A stretch of 64,000 bases of DNA from Clostridium sp. CAG:557. Lineage in GTDB: Bacteria > Bacillota > Clostridia > Oscillospirales > Acutalibacteraceae. Positions 36,916 through 44,557 of the stretch are shown in pieces. The notes under the pieces were generated by a model that searched no databases, was not told the DNA's origin, and was given only the letters and a program-made list of their open reading frames with translations. Every line of letters starts with the position of its first letter. Positions within the stretch are counted from its first letter, which is position 1. Location: the NCBI GenBank assembly GCA_000435275.1, contig FR883890.1, positions 1 to 64,000 of the forward strand. The letters are read 5' to 3'. The position numbers were made by a program, and so were the translations under genes.

Positions 36916-37215
36916 TTAATATTTGGTTTTTTTGCCAGAGCCTTTAGTCAAAATACTGCTTTTATCGGCTGATGTTAAATAATCTTTACCATGTGAACGC
37001 AGAGTTGCACCGCCGCTAACAGCATCTAAAGCGTCTTCACTTAATTGAGTTACATTTTGATTTTTTACAAGTTCAAAAGCTTTTTCAAGTTTTTTTGAGG
37101 TATCAAAAGTTATACCTGCTTTTTCTGTCAGAGATTTAAATTCTTGCAAATTTTTGCATTTGGCAGCTTCTTCAACTGCAGAAGGGTTCTTTTCAATAAA
37201 TTCTTTAAGTGTCAT
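36916..37215 (-). CDS. Nif11-type RiPP precursor peptide, copy A
   Basis: A 99-residue peptide. Residues 1-69 form a long helical Nif11-like leader (start MTLKEFIEKNPSAVEEA, end LSEDALDAVSGG) with a double-glycine cleavage motif at residues 68-69. The predicted core (70-99) has 30 residues, six lysines and no cysteine, and ends KKTKY. Absence of Cys argues against lanthionine, sactionine or disulfide maturation. It lies 24 nt after copy B, with the same AAGGAGAG ribosome site. The leader DNA is nearly identical to that of copy B. Confidence 0.85.
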   Translation of the reverse strand: MTLKEFIEKNPSAVEEAAKCKNLQEFKSLTEKAGITFDTSKKLEKAFELVKNQNVTQLSEDALDAVSGGATLRSHGKDYLTSADKSSILTKGSGKKTKY

Positions 37216-37237
37216 TTTTTTCTCTCCTTACATAAAA
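37010..37237 (-). repeat. Duplicated leader segment, copy A
   Basis: About 228 nt covering the leader and ribosome site of precursor A are nearly identical to 37322-37549 (about four differences by eye). The core-encoding parts are unrelated. Confidence 0.8.
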
Positions 37238-37239
37238 TA

Positions 37240-37527
37240 CTAAGCCTTTTTACCTTTAGATGTAGTGTATAGGTTTCCGTTAGAATCAAAATATGAATCA
37301 GAACCTTTATGTTTACGAGCACCACCACTAACAGCATTTAAAGCGTCTTCACTTAATTGAGTTACATTTTGGTTTTTTACAAGTTCAAAAGCTTTTTCAA
37401 GTTTTTTTGAGGTATCAAAAGTTATACCTGCTTTTTCTGTCAGAGATTTAAATTCTTGCAAATTTTTGCATTTGGCAGCTTCTTCAACTGCAGAAGGGTT
37501 CTTTTCAATAAATTCTTTAAGTGTCAT
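37240..37527 (-). CDS. Nif11-type RiPP precursor peptide, copy B
   Basis: A 95-residue peptide whose 69-residue leader differs from copy A by one residue (N for D at position 64) and has the same SGG cleavage motif. The core (70-95) has 26 residues with five lysines, one arginine, two tyrosines and no cysteine, ending SKGKKA. It is first in the precursor pair, about 107 nt downstream of a strong promoter. The nearest enzymes are the GNAT protein and FabG encoded just upstream on the same strand. Confidence 0.85.
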   Translation of the reverse strand: MTLKEFIEKNPSAVEEAAKCKNLQEFKSLTEKAGITFDTSKKLEKAFELVKNQNVTQLSEDALNAVSGGARKHKGSDSYFDSNGNLYTTSKGKKA

Positions 37528-37549
37528 TTTTTTCTCTCCTTACTTTATA
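37322..37549 (-). repeat. Duplicated leader segment, copy B
   Basis: Partner of 37010-37237. Near-identity stops at the GG cleavage site on one side and just beyond the ribosome site on the other. Confidence 0.8.
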
Positions 37550-37581
37550 ATGATAAATATATTTTATTCCACATACACTGA

Positions 37582-37598
37582 AATATGCGCGCAATATT
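37582..37598. promoter_or_regulatory. Palindromic site in the precursor 5' UTR
   Basis: A near-palindrome AATATGCGCGCAATATT lies in the transcribed leader between the precursor promoter and copy B. Its GCGCGC centre stands out in this AT-rich DNA. It could be an operator; no regulator is identified. Confidence 0.35.
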
Positions 37599-37633
37599 TT
37601 GATATATGTGAAAATAAAAGCTTAATCATTAAT

Positions 37634-37662
37634 ATTGTACAATATGAAATGCTTTTTGTCAA
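37634..37662 (-). promoter_or_regulatory. Strong promoter of the Nif11-type precursor pair
   Basis: Read leftward: consensus TTGACA (37662-37657), a 17-nt spacer and TACAAT (37639-37634). It lies just beyond the GNAT stop codon, so the precursors can be expressed apart from the maturation genes. Confidence 0.7.
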
Positions 37663-37667
37663 TACTT

Positions 37668-38561
37668 TTAGTGAAAAATATTTTTCTTAGAAATAAATTC
37701 ATAAGTAATAGACTTTTTTACGCCATAAAAAAAAGCAAAATTAAATTTTTCTGCAAAAGGATTTTTTAATGATATTCCGCACATCGCAGGGATTTTTTTA
37801 TACTTTAAATAATGATTTTTTACGCAAAAATTTATAAGATAATAGCCTATACCTAAGTCTCTATATTTTTTGTCAACATAAAAAGTTTTGTAAAATATAT
37901 TTAAACCATAAACATCTAAACCAGTTAGCCAGCCTATTATTTCTGCATTATTTGCTATAGCCACAAAAGTATTTACGTGCTTAAGGTCTTTAGAAATGTC
38001 TGTTGGGAAAATAGCATAGTAGTCTGGATATTTTATATTCGCTTCTTTTTTTATTTTGTCTATAAGCACAGGTTCGACTTTTTCTAAAGGTAAAATATCT
38101 ATTCCTTTTGGTGGTGTAATTGTTTGTGAAATTGCGCGTTGAATATTTTTATTTTTTAATATGGAGTCTAAATCATCAAAAATATAAGTGTGGGAGACGA
38201 TTTTTAACGGTGTAAAATTATAATTTTTTAAAAATGAGTCAATTTCAAATATGCTTTTTTCATTTACTACAGAATTAAAAAGAAGTTCTTTGTAACCTTT
38301 TTGTATACATTTATCAATCAACGTTTCTAAAAGTAATGATGCAATTCCCTCTCTACGCAAAGGCTCAGGAACAAATAAAGTATTTATATCACATATGTCA
38401 TGATTATCAGTGTCTTTACTGGCTAATAATATTCCAGCAGGGAAATTATTTATACTTGCACCTAACCATATATTTTGGTTTGAAAAATTGTTTTTAAAAA
38501 TACCTATTAGACCTTCAAATTTTGAAAAATTTTTACTAGATATTGGTTCAATATCAACCAT
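37668..38561 (-). CDS. Tandem-domain GNAT acyltransferase (candidate peptide acylase)
   Basis: A 297-residue protein with two GNAT folds. The first has the acyl-CoA/pantetheine-binding loop in LFVPEPLRREGIASLLLETL (R69-A74 region), the second in FYVDKKYRDLGIGYYLINF (R234-Y240). No N-terminal signal or membrane segment is present. It is 15 nt downstream of fabG and directly upstream of the two precursor genes. In selidamide- and goadvionin-type pathways a GNAT protein joins a fatty acyl chain to a RiPP amine, which makes this the leading candidate for such a step. Simple acetylation or immunity is an alternative. Confidence 0.8.
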   Translation of the reverse strand: MVDIEPISSKNFSKFEGLIGIFKNNFSNQNIWLGASINNFPAGILLASKDTDNHDICDINTLFVPEPLRREGIASLLLETLIDKCIQKGYKELLFNSVVNEKSIFEIDSFLKNYNFTPLKIVSHTYIFDDLDSILKNKNIQRAISQTITPPKGIDILPLEKVEPVLIDKIKKEANIKYPDYYAIFPTDISKDLKHVNTFVAIANNAEIIGWLTGLDVYGLNIFYKTFYVDKKYRDLGIGYYLINFCVKNHYLKYKKIPAMCGISLKNPFAEKFNFAFFYGVKKSITYEFISKKNIFH

Positions 38562-38576
38562 ATTATTCTCACCTCT

Positions 38577-39317
38577 TTATAAAATTAATCCACCATCAAC
38601 TTTTATAACAGAACCTGTAATATACTTAGCCTCGTCAGAAGCAAGAAAAGCGGCTGCGAAAGCCACATCTTCAACAGTTCCAAACTTGTTTAATGGTATG
38701 TTGCGTAAAATTTCTTGCTTGTTTTTTAAATTGCTGGTCATATCAGTTTCTATAAAACCTGGAGCAATAACATTACAAGTTACGTTTTTTCTTCCTAATT
38801 CTTTCGCAATTGACTTTGATAAGCCTATTATTCCAGCTTTAGAAGCCGCGTAGTTAGATTGACCAATATTTCCGTTTATTCCAACTGTAGATGATATGTT
38901 TATTATTCTACCATAATTGTTTTTTATGAAGTTAAGATATGAGTGATGTATCATGTTAAAAGTACCGATTAAATTGGTTTGAATGATTTTATTAAAGCAG
39001 TTGTAATCCATATTAAAAGCGAGTTTATCATCTCGAATACCAGCATTGTTGACGAGTATGTCTATTTTTTTGAATTTGTTAATAATTTGGGTGATTAAAT
39101 TTTTTACTTCAGAGTCTTGAGAAACGTCACATTTATAAATTTTAACTTCGTGACCAAATTGAGAAATTTCTTTTTCAGTTTCTAAGGCTGTTTTATCGTC
39201 AGAAGAGTATACTATTGCAATATTTGCACCACGTTCTGCCATTTTTAAGCAAATTGATTTTCCTATACCTCTTGAACCACCTGTAACAACAGCAATTTTA
39301 TCACTTAAATTGAACAT
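38577..39317 (-). CDS. fabG: 3-oxoacyl-[ACP] reductase, FabG type
   Basis: A 246-residue NADPH-dependent short-chain dehydrogenase: cofactor loop VTGGSRGIGKS, NNAGIRDD, catalytic serine in INISSTVG, YAASKAG (Tyr, Lys) and PGFIETDM. The start is ATG 39317 with AAGGAGT. The longer in-frame version from 39377 is rejected because a promoter lies within that extension. It would reduce the beta-keto group made by the KS encoded divergently and shares an operon with the GNAT gene. Confidence 0.93.
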   Translation of the reverse strand: MFNLSDKIAVVTGGSRGIGKSICLKMAERGANIAIVYSSDDKTALETEKEISQFGHEVKIYKCDVSQDSEVKNLITQIINKFKKIDILVNNAGIRDDKLAFNMDYNCFNKIIQTNLIGTFNMIHHSYLNFIKNNYGRIINISSTVGINGNIGQSNYAASKAGIIGLSKSIAKELGRKNVTCNVIAPGFIETDMTSNLKNKQEILRNIPLNKFGTVEDVAFAAAFLASDEAKYITGSVIKVDGGLIL

Positions 39318-39348
39318 AATTTTTGACTCCTTATTAATTTTTTTATAG

Positions 39349-39377
39349 ATTATATCACTATTTAAAATAATTTGCAA
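39349..39377 (-). promoter_or_regulatory. Promoter of the fabG-GNAT operon
   Basis: Read leftward: TTGCAA (39377-39372), a 17-nt spacer and consensus TATAAT (39354-39349), about 32 nt before the fabG start. Confidence 0.65.
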
Positions 39378-39440
39378 TTATAATACTTTAATTCGGCAAA
39401 AAATACAAATTTACAGCTTTAAATTTTCATACTTTTATAC

Positions 39441-39469
39441 TTGACTGTTTTAATAATAAAATTTATAAT
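39441..39469 (+). promoter_or_regulatory. Promoter of the KS-to-accA operon
   Basis: TTGACT (39441-39446), a 17-nt spacer and consensus TATAAT (39464-39469), 82 nt before the KS start. It is divergent from the fabG promoter, so the two operons share one regulatory region. I looked for a FapR- or FabT-like operator here and saw none that is convincing. Confidence 0.65.
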
Positions 39470-39551
39470 TAATTCAAATTATTTTTGATGAATTTAAATC
39501 AATATTGGTACTTCATTTGTAAATTTTAACAAACAAGGTAGGTGAACGATT

Positions 39552-40790
39552 TTGAATCGAGTTGTAGTAACTGGAATAGGAGTTATGGCTCCTGGAAGCA
39601 TTGGAAAAGAACTTTTTTGGAAGAATTTATCTGAAGCAAATGTGTGTACGAGTACTATTTCATTGCCATTTTATGAGAATTTAAGGGTCAAAATAGCAGG
39701 AAAAATTAAAAATTTTAATGAGGCTGATTACCTTAGTGATAAAAATGGACTAATATTTAAAGACTTAGACATGACGGACAAATATGCATTAAAAACGATT
39801 GATATGGCAATAAAAGATAGCAAAATTAATTTAGAAAAAATAAAAAGTAAATTAGCAATCTCACTTGGAACAACTATGGGAAAAGGCTCTAAAGAGCTTG
39901 ATAATCAAATAGATTATCAAGTATACGAAAAATTAATTAAATTAGATAGAAGTGTAAAAAATAACTTACTTCAAACATTGTGCCCAGGCGACACTATGGC
40001 CACAATTTGTAAATATTTTAACTTAAAGAATGTTGAAGTGAGAATGTTTTTTAATGCGTGTGCTGCAGGCAACTATTCCATAAGCTGGGGAAGTGATCGA
40101 ATAAAAAACGGTGATGCTCAAGTTGCAATAGTTGGCGGAGTAGACTCATTTTCTTTAACGGCTTTAATTGGTTTTAATCGGTTACTTTCTCTTACTCCAA
40201 ATTTGTGTCGACCGTTTGACAAAAATAGAAAAGGCCTTATTGTAAGTGAGGGCTGCGGAATTTTAATTTTGGAAGATTTAAATTCTGCTTTAGCAAGGGA
40301 CGCGCACATATACGGTGAGATAAAAGGCTATGGGTTAAGTGTAGATGCTTATCATATAACTGCACCTAGACCTGATGCTTCTGGAGCAATTTCTTGTATG
40401 GAAAAAGCATTAAAAAGTGCGCATTTGTCGTGTAACGATATAGACTATATTTCTGCCCATGGAACGGGCACAAAGTTGAATGATAAAATTGAGTCAAAAG
40501 CATTATGCTCGGTATTTAAAGAAAAAGTGCCACCAGTCAGTTCGATAAAATCTATGATTGGGCACTCGTTAGGCGCGGCGGCTGCAATCGAAGCAGTTGC
40601 GAGCCTTTTGATGATTCAACATAAATTGGCAGTTCCAACAGCCAATTTTGAAGAGGCCGATGAAGAATGTCCAATTGATTGCATACCGAATAAATGTAGA
40701 TCGATGAAAATTGATAACATTATTTCAAATGCATTTGCCTTTGGTGGAAATAATTCAAGTCTGGTTATTTCTAGATACAAGGAGGAATAA
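39552..40790 (+). CDS. fabF: Beta-ketoacyl-[ACP] synthase, FabF-like (catalytic KS)
   Basis: A 412-residue condensing enzyme with the complete Cys-His-His set: nucleophile C170 in FFNACAAGN, H303 in SAHGTGTKLND and H338 in KSMIGHSLGAAAA. The nucleophile context differs from the usual DTACAS, so it is a divergent FabF. TTG start at 39552 with AGGTGAAC. It is the first gene of a ten-gene operon, followed 4 nt later by a smaller KS-like protein without the Cys, the arrangement of KS-CLF pairs in type II polyketide synthases. Confidence 0.9.
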   Translation: MNRVVVTGIGVMAPGSIGKELFWKNLSEANVCTSTISLPFYENLRVKIAGKIKNFNEADYLSDKNGLIFKDLDMTDKYALKTIDMAIKDSKINLEKIKSKLAISLGTTMGKGSKELDNQIDYQVYEKLIKLDRSVKNNLLQTLCPGDTMATICKYFNLKNVEVRMFFNACAAGNYSISWGSDRIKNGDAQVAIVGGVDSFSLTALIGFNRLLSLTPNLCRPFDKNRKGLIVSEGCGILILEDLNSALARDAHIYGEIKGYGLSVDAYHITAPRPDASGAISCMEKALKSAHLSCNDIDYISAHGTGTKLNDKIESKALCSVFKEKVPPVSSIKSMIGHSLGAAAAIEAVASLLMIQHKLAVPTANFEEADEECPIDCIPNKCRSMKIDNIISNAFAFGGNNSSLVISRYKEE

Positions 40791-40794
40791 TGAT

Positions 40795-41718
40795 ATGACC
40801 CAATGTGGAATTTTTTCAGCTTTTTATTATATTGAAAATTCAGGTTTTAGCTATAAAAACATACATGATTTTTTAGACAATATGCCTGATAATATAAATT
40901 TTTGTTCGATAGATTTGCTTGTTAAGAGTTTAGATAAAATAAATACTCGCTTAATAGATAGGCAATCTTTGGCATTGGAAGCAGCATTAAACTTAGCTGA
41001 TGATGAGGGCTTTTTTGACGATCTAAATAGGTCTAAATTGAGTATAATTGCAGGTAGTTACTCTTCTTCTATATATCCAAGTGCAGCATTTAACTTGTCT
41101 GTCAAGGAAAAAGGAGCTAATTTTGTAAACGCTACTGAATTCACTAACACAGTTGGCAATGCAGCAGTTAGCAGAGCTTGCATCTGGAATCAATTTAGAG
41201 GTGAAGCATATGCCATATCCGAAGGGGTAAACTCTGGATTAAATGCTATTGTGGATGCTTATAACAATATTAAATATGGAAATAATAATGATGTTTTAGC
41301 TTGTGCTACAGAGGAAATAGGTGCCGCAGCTGTTTTGATTCAAAAAGATCCTTTAGAAAACCATAGAACTAGGCCTGTTATAGCGTATATTAAAAACTGT
41401 GATTCTAATTACACTGGAAATATTATGGAACTCAAAAACTATTTTGATAAAATTGTAAATAAGTTTGACATTGAATTAAAAAATACAAACATTTATTTTT
41501 CTGGAGATTTTGATAAAGTAAATGAGCTTTTTATCGAAAAAAAATTGAAATATAATGCTCTTATAAATAAAAACATGTTGTCATTAACGCCTTTGATTAA
41601 TATAGGCAGATGCTTGTATGACTATGAAAACGGAATGAAAAAAGACAGTCTGATTTTTTCTGTAGACACAAGTGGTTTTGTTTCAAGCGTTTTATTAGCA
41701 AAAGGAGGCTGTCAATGA
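40795..41718 (+). CDS. KS-like protein lacking the catalytic Cys (chain-length-factor-like)
   Basis: A 307-residue thiolase-fold protein related to ketosynthases (SIIAGSYSSSIYPSAAF, TNTVGNAAVSRACIWNQFRG, ACATEEIGAAAVLI). At the nucleophile elbow, near residues 138-150, the sequence reads AYAISEGVNSGLNA with no cysteine, and the histidine motifs of KS are not recognisable. It therefore resembles a chain length factor or decoy KS partnering the upstream enzyme. The start at ATG 40795 has AAGGAGG upstream; the 28-residue extension from 40711 lies inside the KS gene and is rejected. Its stop overlaps the next start by 4 nt. Confidence 0.75.
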   Translation: MTQCGIFSAFYYIENSGFSYKNIHDFLDNMPDNINFCSIDLLVKSLDKINTRLIDRQSLALEAALNLADDEGFFDDLNRSKLSIIAGSYSSSIYPSAAFNLSVKEKGANFVNATEFTNTVGNAAVSRACIWNQFRGEAYAISEGVNSGLNAIVDAYNNIKYGNNNDVLACATEEIGAAAVLIQKDPLENHRTRPVIAYIKNCDSNYTGNIMELKNYFDKIVNKFDIELKNTNIYFSGDFDKVNELFIEKKLKYNALINKNMLSLTPLINIGRCLYDYENGMKKDSLIFSVDTSGFVSSVLLAKGGCQ

Positions 41719-42128
41719 ACGATATAAATGTAAAAGATTTGGTTCCTCACAGAAATAGTATGCTGATATTAGACGATATTTTGAGTATTGAATCAACGTA
41801 TGCAGAAGGTATTTATACGGTAAGAGGTAATGAATTTTTTTTAGATGGACACTATCCTCAAAAAAAAATAGTTCCAGGTGCTATCTTGTGTGAGATGATG
41901 GCACAGCTCACAGCGGCTTTTGTTGGATATACAAGAAAAATAGATGGAACACCTATTTTAGCGGAGATAAAAAATGCAAGATTCAAAAAATTGGTTTTGC
42001 CAGGAGAAAAGCTATTAATAAAAATGAATGTGATAAAAGATTCATTTAGAGTTCTAAAAGCGGAATGTTCTGTGAATGTTGAAGATATAATGGTTGCTAA
42101 AGCAGAACTAACAATTGCGATAAAATAA
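41715..42128 (+). CDS. fabZ: 3-hydroxyacyl-[ACP] dehydratase, FabZ-like
   Basis: A 137-residue hot-dog-fold dehydratase with the catalytic pair H46 in DGHYPQ and E60 in GAILCEMMAQ and the family start LVPHRNSMLILDD. It would convert 3-hydroxyacyl-ACP to trans-2-enoyl-ACP. It overlaps the upstream CLF-like gene by 4 nt (ATGA), indicating tight coupling. Confidence 0.9.
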   Translation: MNDINVKDLVPHRNSMLILDDILSIESTYAEGIYTVRGNEFFLDGHYPQKKIVPGAILCEMMAQLTAAFVGYTRKIDGTPILAEIKNARFKKLVLPGEKLLIKMNVIKDSFRVLKAECSVNVEDIMVAKAELTIAIK

Positions 42129-42167
42129 AAAATTTTATTATATTTTAAACTCAGGAGGACAAAGAAT

Positions 42168-42407
42168 ATGAGTATGAGTGAAACTGAAAAAATAGTAAGA
42201 GAAGAGCTAAGCAAAATTATAGGAAAAGATACTGATCAGATTTCTAAAGACGATGATCTTATAGAATGTGTAGGTTTAGATTCTTTGATTATACTTGAAA
42301 TTTTTGGGATGATAGAAGAAAAATTTAATATTATCTTAGCACCGGAAAAAGTTTCAGAAATGAAAACGATAGGAGATATTGTAAATATAATTGAGAGTAA
42401 TAAATAA
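42168..42407 (+). CDS. acpP: Acyl carrier protein
   Basis: A 79-residue ACP with the phosphopantetheine attachment serine S39 in VGLDSLIIL, a four-helix pattern and an acidic surface (DQISKDDDLIE). ATG start with AGGAGG. The holo-ACP synthase at 29.9 kb could activate it. Encoded between the dehydratase and the malonyl transferase genes. Confidence 0.93.
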   Translation: MSMSETEKIVREELSKIIGKDTDQISKDDDLIECVGLDSLIILEIFGMIEEKFNIILAPEKVSEMKTIGDIVNIIESNK

Positions 42408-42428
42408 TAATAAGGAGATGCTTGTAAA

Positions 42429-43391
42429 GTGTCTTTAAATAAAAAAACTAATTTTGCAGTAATATTTCCAGGTCAAGGCTCACAATATTCAGGTATGGGA
42501 AGATTTTTATATGACAATTATCAGACCGCAAGAGAAACTTTTAAATTGGCTGATGATACTTTGAATTTCTCTTTGTCTGACTTATGCTTTAATGGTAATA
42601 TTAAAGATATTACAAAAACTTACAATACGCAACCTGCACTATTAACAATCAGCTATATTATGTATCAGATATATATTAAAAAACGAGATTTAAGACCGTC
42701 GTTATTGTTAGGTCATAGTCTTGGAGAATTGACTGCATTAGTTTGCTCAAATGCAATAAAATTTACAGATGGAATAAAAATAGCAAGAGATAGAGGTTTA
42801 TACATGCAAGAATGTGGAGACAAAAGTGAAGGTTCTATGCTTGCTGTTTTGAGTGATGATTTTAAATTAATTAAGAAATTTTGCAGTGAAATATCAAGTG
42901 AAAAGCTAATTCTAGAAATTGCAAATTATAATTCTAATAATCAGATAGTACTTTCCGGAAACATCAGGGCATTGGATATGATAAAGGAAAAATTAAAAAA
43001 AGAAAATATAAAATGCATAAGGTTAAATGTCTCTGCAGCGTTTCATAGTCCTATTATGGAATCTGCTTCTAGTAAATTGCGTAAAAATTTAAGTCAGTAT
43101 AAATTTTCACAAATGTCTATACCTGTAATTTCCAATATTTCAGGAAAGCCTTATCTAAGTCAGGACGATGTAATTAAAAATCTTTCTTTACAAGTAACAA
43201 AACCTGTACAATGGGTAAAGTCTATAAGTAATGCTCTTAAGTTAGGAGCTAATCTTTTTGTTGAAGTTGGACCAAAAAGTGTTTTAAAAAATTTAAACAA
43301 AAATATTTGTGAAAGCATAGAAACATTATCCTTGGACATAGAAGCAGATTTATGCAAATTTAATGATGTTTTTGGAGACACAAATGAGTAA
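42429..43391 (+). CDS. fabD: Malonyl-CoA:ACP transacylase
   Basis: A 320-residue acyltransferase with IFPGQGSQYSGMG, the catalytic serine S97 in LLGHSLGELTAL, and the histidine in SAAFHSPIM. It loads malonyl units on the ACP. GTG start at 42429 with AAGGAG. It overlaps the biotin ligase gene by 8 nt. Confidence 0.95.
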   Translation: MSLNKKTNFAVIFPGQGSQYSGMGRFLYDNYQTARETFKLADDTLNFSLSDLCFNGNIKDITKTYNTQPALLTISYIMYQIYIKKRDLRPSLLLGHSLGELTALVCSNAIKFTDGIKIARDRGLYMQECGDKSEGSMLAVLSDDFKLIKKFCSEISSEKLILEIANYNSNNQIVLSGNIRALDMIKEKLKKENIKCIRLNVSAAFHSPIMESASSKLRKNLSQYKFSQMSIPVISNISGKPYLSQDDVIKNLSLQVTKPVQWVKSISNALKLGANLFVEVGPKSVLKNLNKNICESIETLSLDIEADLCKFNDVFGDTNE

Positions 43392-44046
43392 TTATGATCT
43401 AACTAAAATTATCAATTTAAATAATCTTGTAACAAATATAATTTATTACGAAAAAATTACGTCAACCAACGATATTGCAAAAGAAATGCTTAAAAAAGTT
43501 AACTCACAAATGAACAATTTTTTAGTGCTGTCAAATTGCCAAACAAATGGCCGTGGTAAAGGTGACGCATATTATTTTTCCCCAGCTGAAGTTGGAATCT
43601 ATATGTCGTTAGTGCTAATAAAACCAACTTATGATTTAAGGTTAATATCTATCGTAACGTCGTTGGCGATATCAAACACGCTGAGTACTTTTGTAGATGC
43701 AAGCGTAAAAATAAAATGGCCAAATGATATCTTGATAAATAATAAAAAAGTTTGTGGAATTTTAATCGAATCAGCAACCCAGCCCCAAAACTTGACTTTA
43801 GACTATGTTATTGTTGGAATAGGCATTAATATAAGTAATGAAAAATTTTGTCCAAACTTGGAAAGTATTGCTACTTCATTAAAAAAAGAGTGTGGACAAG
43901 TTATTGATAGAAACATAGTAATTATAAAAATTTTAAACTCGTTAAATTTTTTATTGACTAAGTCGCCAAAAAAGCTATTTAATGAATATTTGATTAAATT
44001 GGACAAAAAGAGTTTGAATAGAATTTCTCAATTCGGTATTTTTTAA
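43384..44046 (+). CDS. birA: Biotin-[acetyl-CoA carboxylase] ligase
   Basis: A 220-residue biotin protein ligase without the N-terminal DNA-binding domain. Motifs are YYEKITSTNDIAKE, the variant loop NGRGKGDAYYFSP (GRGRxGR in most), IKWPNDILINNKKVCGILIES and VIVGIGINIS. ATG 43384 is chosen; it overlaps fabD by 8 nt. Its place inside the operon next to accB suggests a dedicated enzyme for this carboxylase. Confidence 0.9.
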   Translation: MSNYDLTKIINLNNLVTNIIYYEKITSTNDIAKEMLKKVNSQMNNFLVLSNCQTNGRGKGDAYYFSPAEVGIYMSLVLIKPTYDLRLISIVTSLAISNTLSTFVDASVKIKWPNDILINNKKVCGILIESATQPQNLTLDYVIVGIGINISNEKFCPNLESIATSLKKECGQVIDRNIVIIKILNSLNFLLTKSPKKLFNEYLIKLDKKSLNRISQFGIF

Positions 44047-44099
44047 GTTTTTTATAAGCTATTTTCCTAATTTTATTTGTTATAGAGAGGTGGGTTAGT

Positions 44100-44540
44100 T
44101 TGCAAGAAAAAAATTTTGATTCGCAAAAAAGCGATGTAGAAAAATTAAAAGATTTGTCAGAAGTTTTAACACAATATAGTTTAACTGCGGCAGAAATTTT
44201 TGAAAATGATAAAAAATATAGAGTAGAAAAAATACCTGTTGGTGGATCGAAAACTGTATCTGGTGGTAATGGCTCCTCTTTGAATATTGAAAAAGAGCAG
44301 GTAGATACAATTTTTTCTCCGATGGTAGGAATTTTTCATGATGCTTACACTGAAAACGGAAGCGCTTTGATAAAAGTTGGCCAACATTTTAAAAATGGAG
44401 ATGTACTTTGCGTTATTGAAGCGATGAAAACCTTTACAGAAGTACGAGCGGATGATAGTGGCATAATTAAAGAAATATGCGCTAAAAATGGCGATTTAAT
44501 GGAGTATTCTCAACCTTTGTTTAAATATATAAAGCAATAA
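44100..44540 (+). CDS. accB: Biotin carboxyl carrier protein of acetyl-CoA carboxylase
   Basis: A 146-residue BCCP: N-terminal helical region, a Gly/Ser-rich linker and a C-terminal biotinyl domain (TIFSPMVGIFHDAY...GDVLCVIEAMKTFTEV). The biotinylated lysine is K110 in EAMKT; the residue after it is Thr in place of the usual Met. TTG start at 44100 with AGAGGTG. Confidence 0.92.
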   Translation: MQEKNFDSQKSDVEKLKDLSEVLTQYSLTAAEIFENDKKYRVEKIPVGGSKTVSGGNGSSLNIEKEQVDTIFSPMVGIFHDAYTENGSALIKVGQHFKNGDVLCVIEAMKTFTEVRADDSGIIKEICAKNGDLMEYSQPLFKYIKQ

Positions 44541-44557
44541 GCTTGGTGGTGAAGGAC

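Noticed and set aside
36916..37527. Lanthipeptide or sactipeptide precursors
   Set aside because: The cores contain no cysteine, and no LanM or radical SAM enzyme is in the window.
36916..37549. CRISPR-like or insertion-element repeat
   Set aside because: The repeat is a duplicated leader coding sequence with ribosome site, with two copies only and no transposase.
39318..39377. N-terminal extension of FabG from 39377
   Set aside because: The extension contains the TTGCAA-17-TATAAT promoter, and the ATG at 39317 has an AAGGAG site and the normal FabG start.
39378..39551. FapR- or FabT-type operator in the divergent region
   Set aside because: AT-rich partial palindromes exist, but none matches either consensus well enough to report.
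40711..40794. 28-residue extension of the CLF-like protein
   Set aside because: It lies inside the KS gene in another frame; the ATG at 40795 has an AAGGAGG site between the genes.
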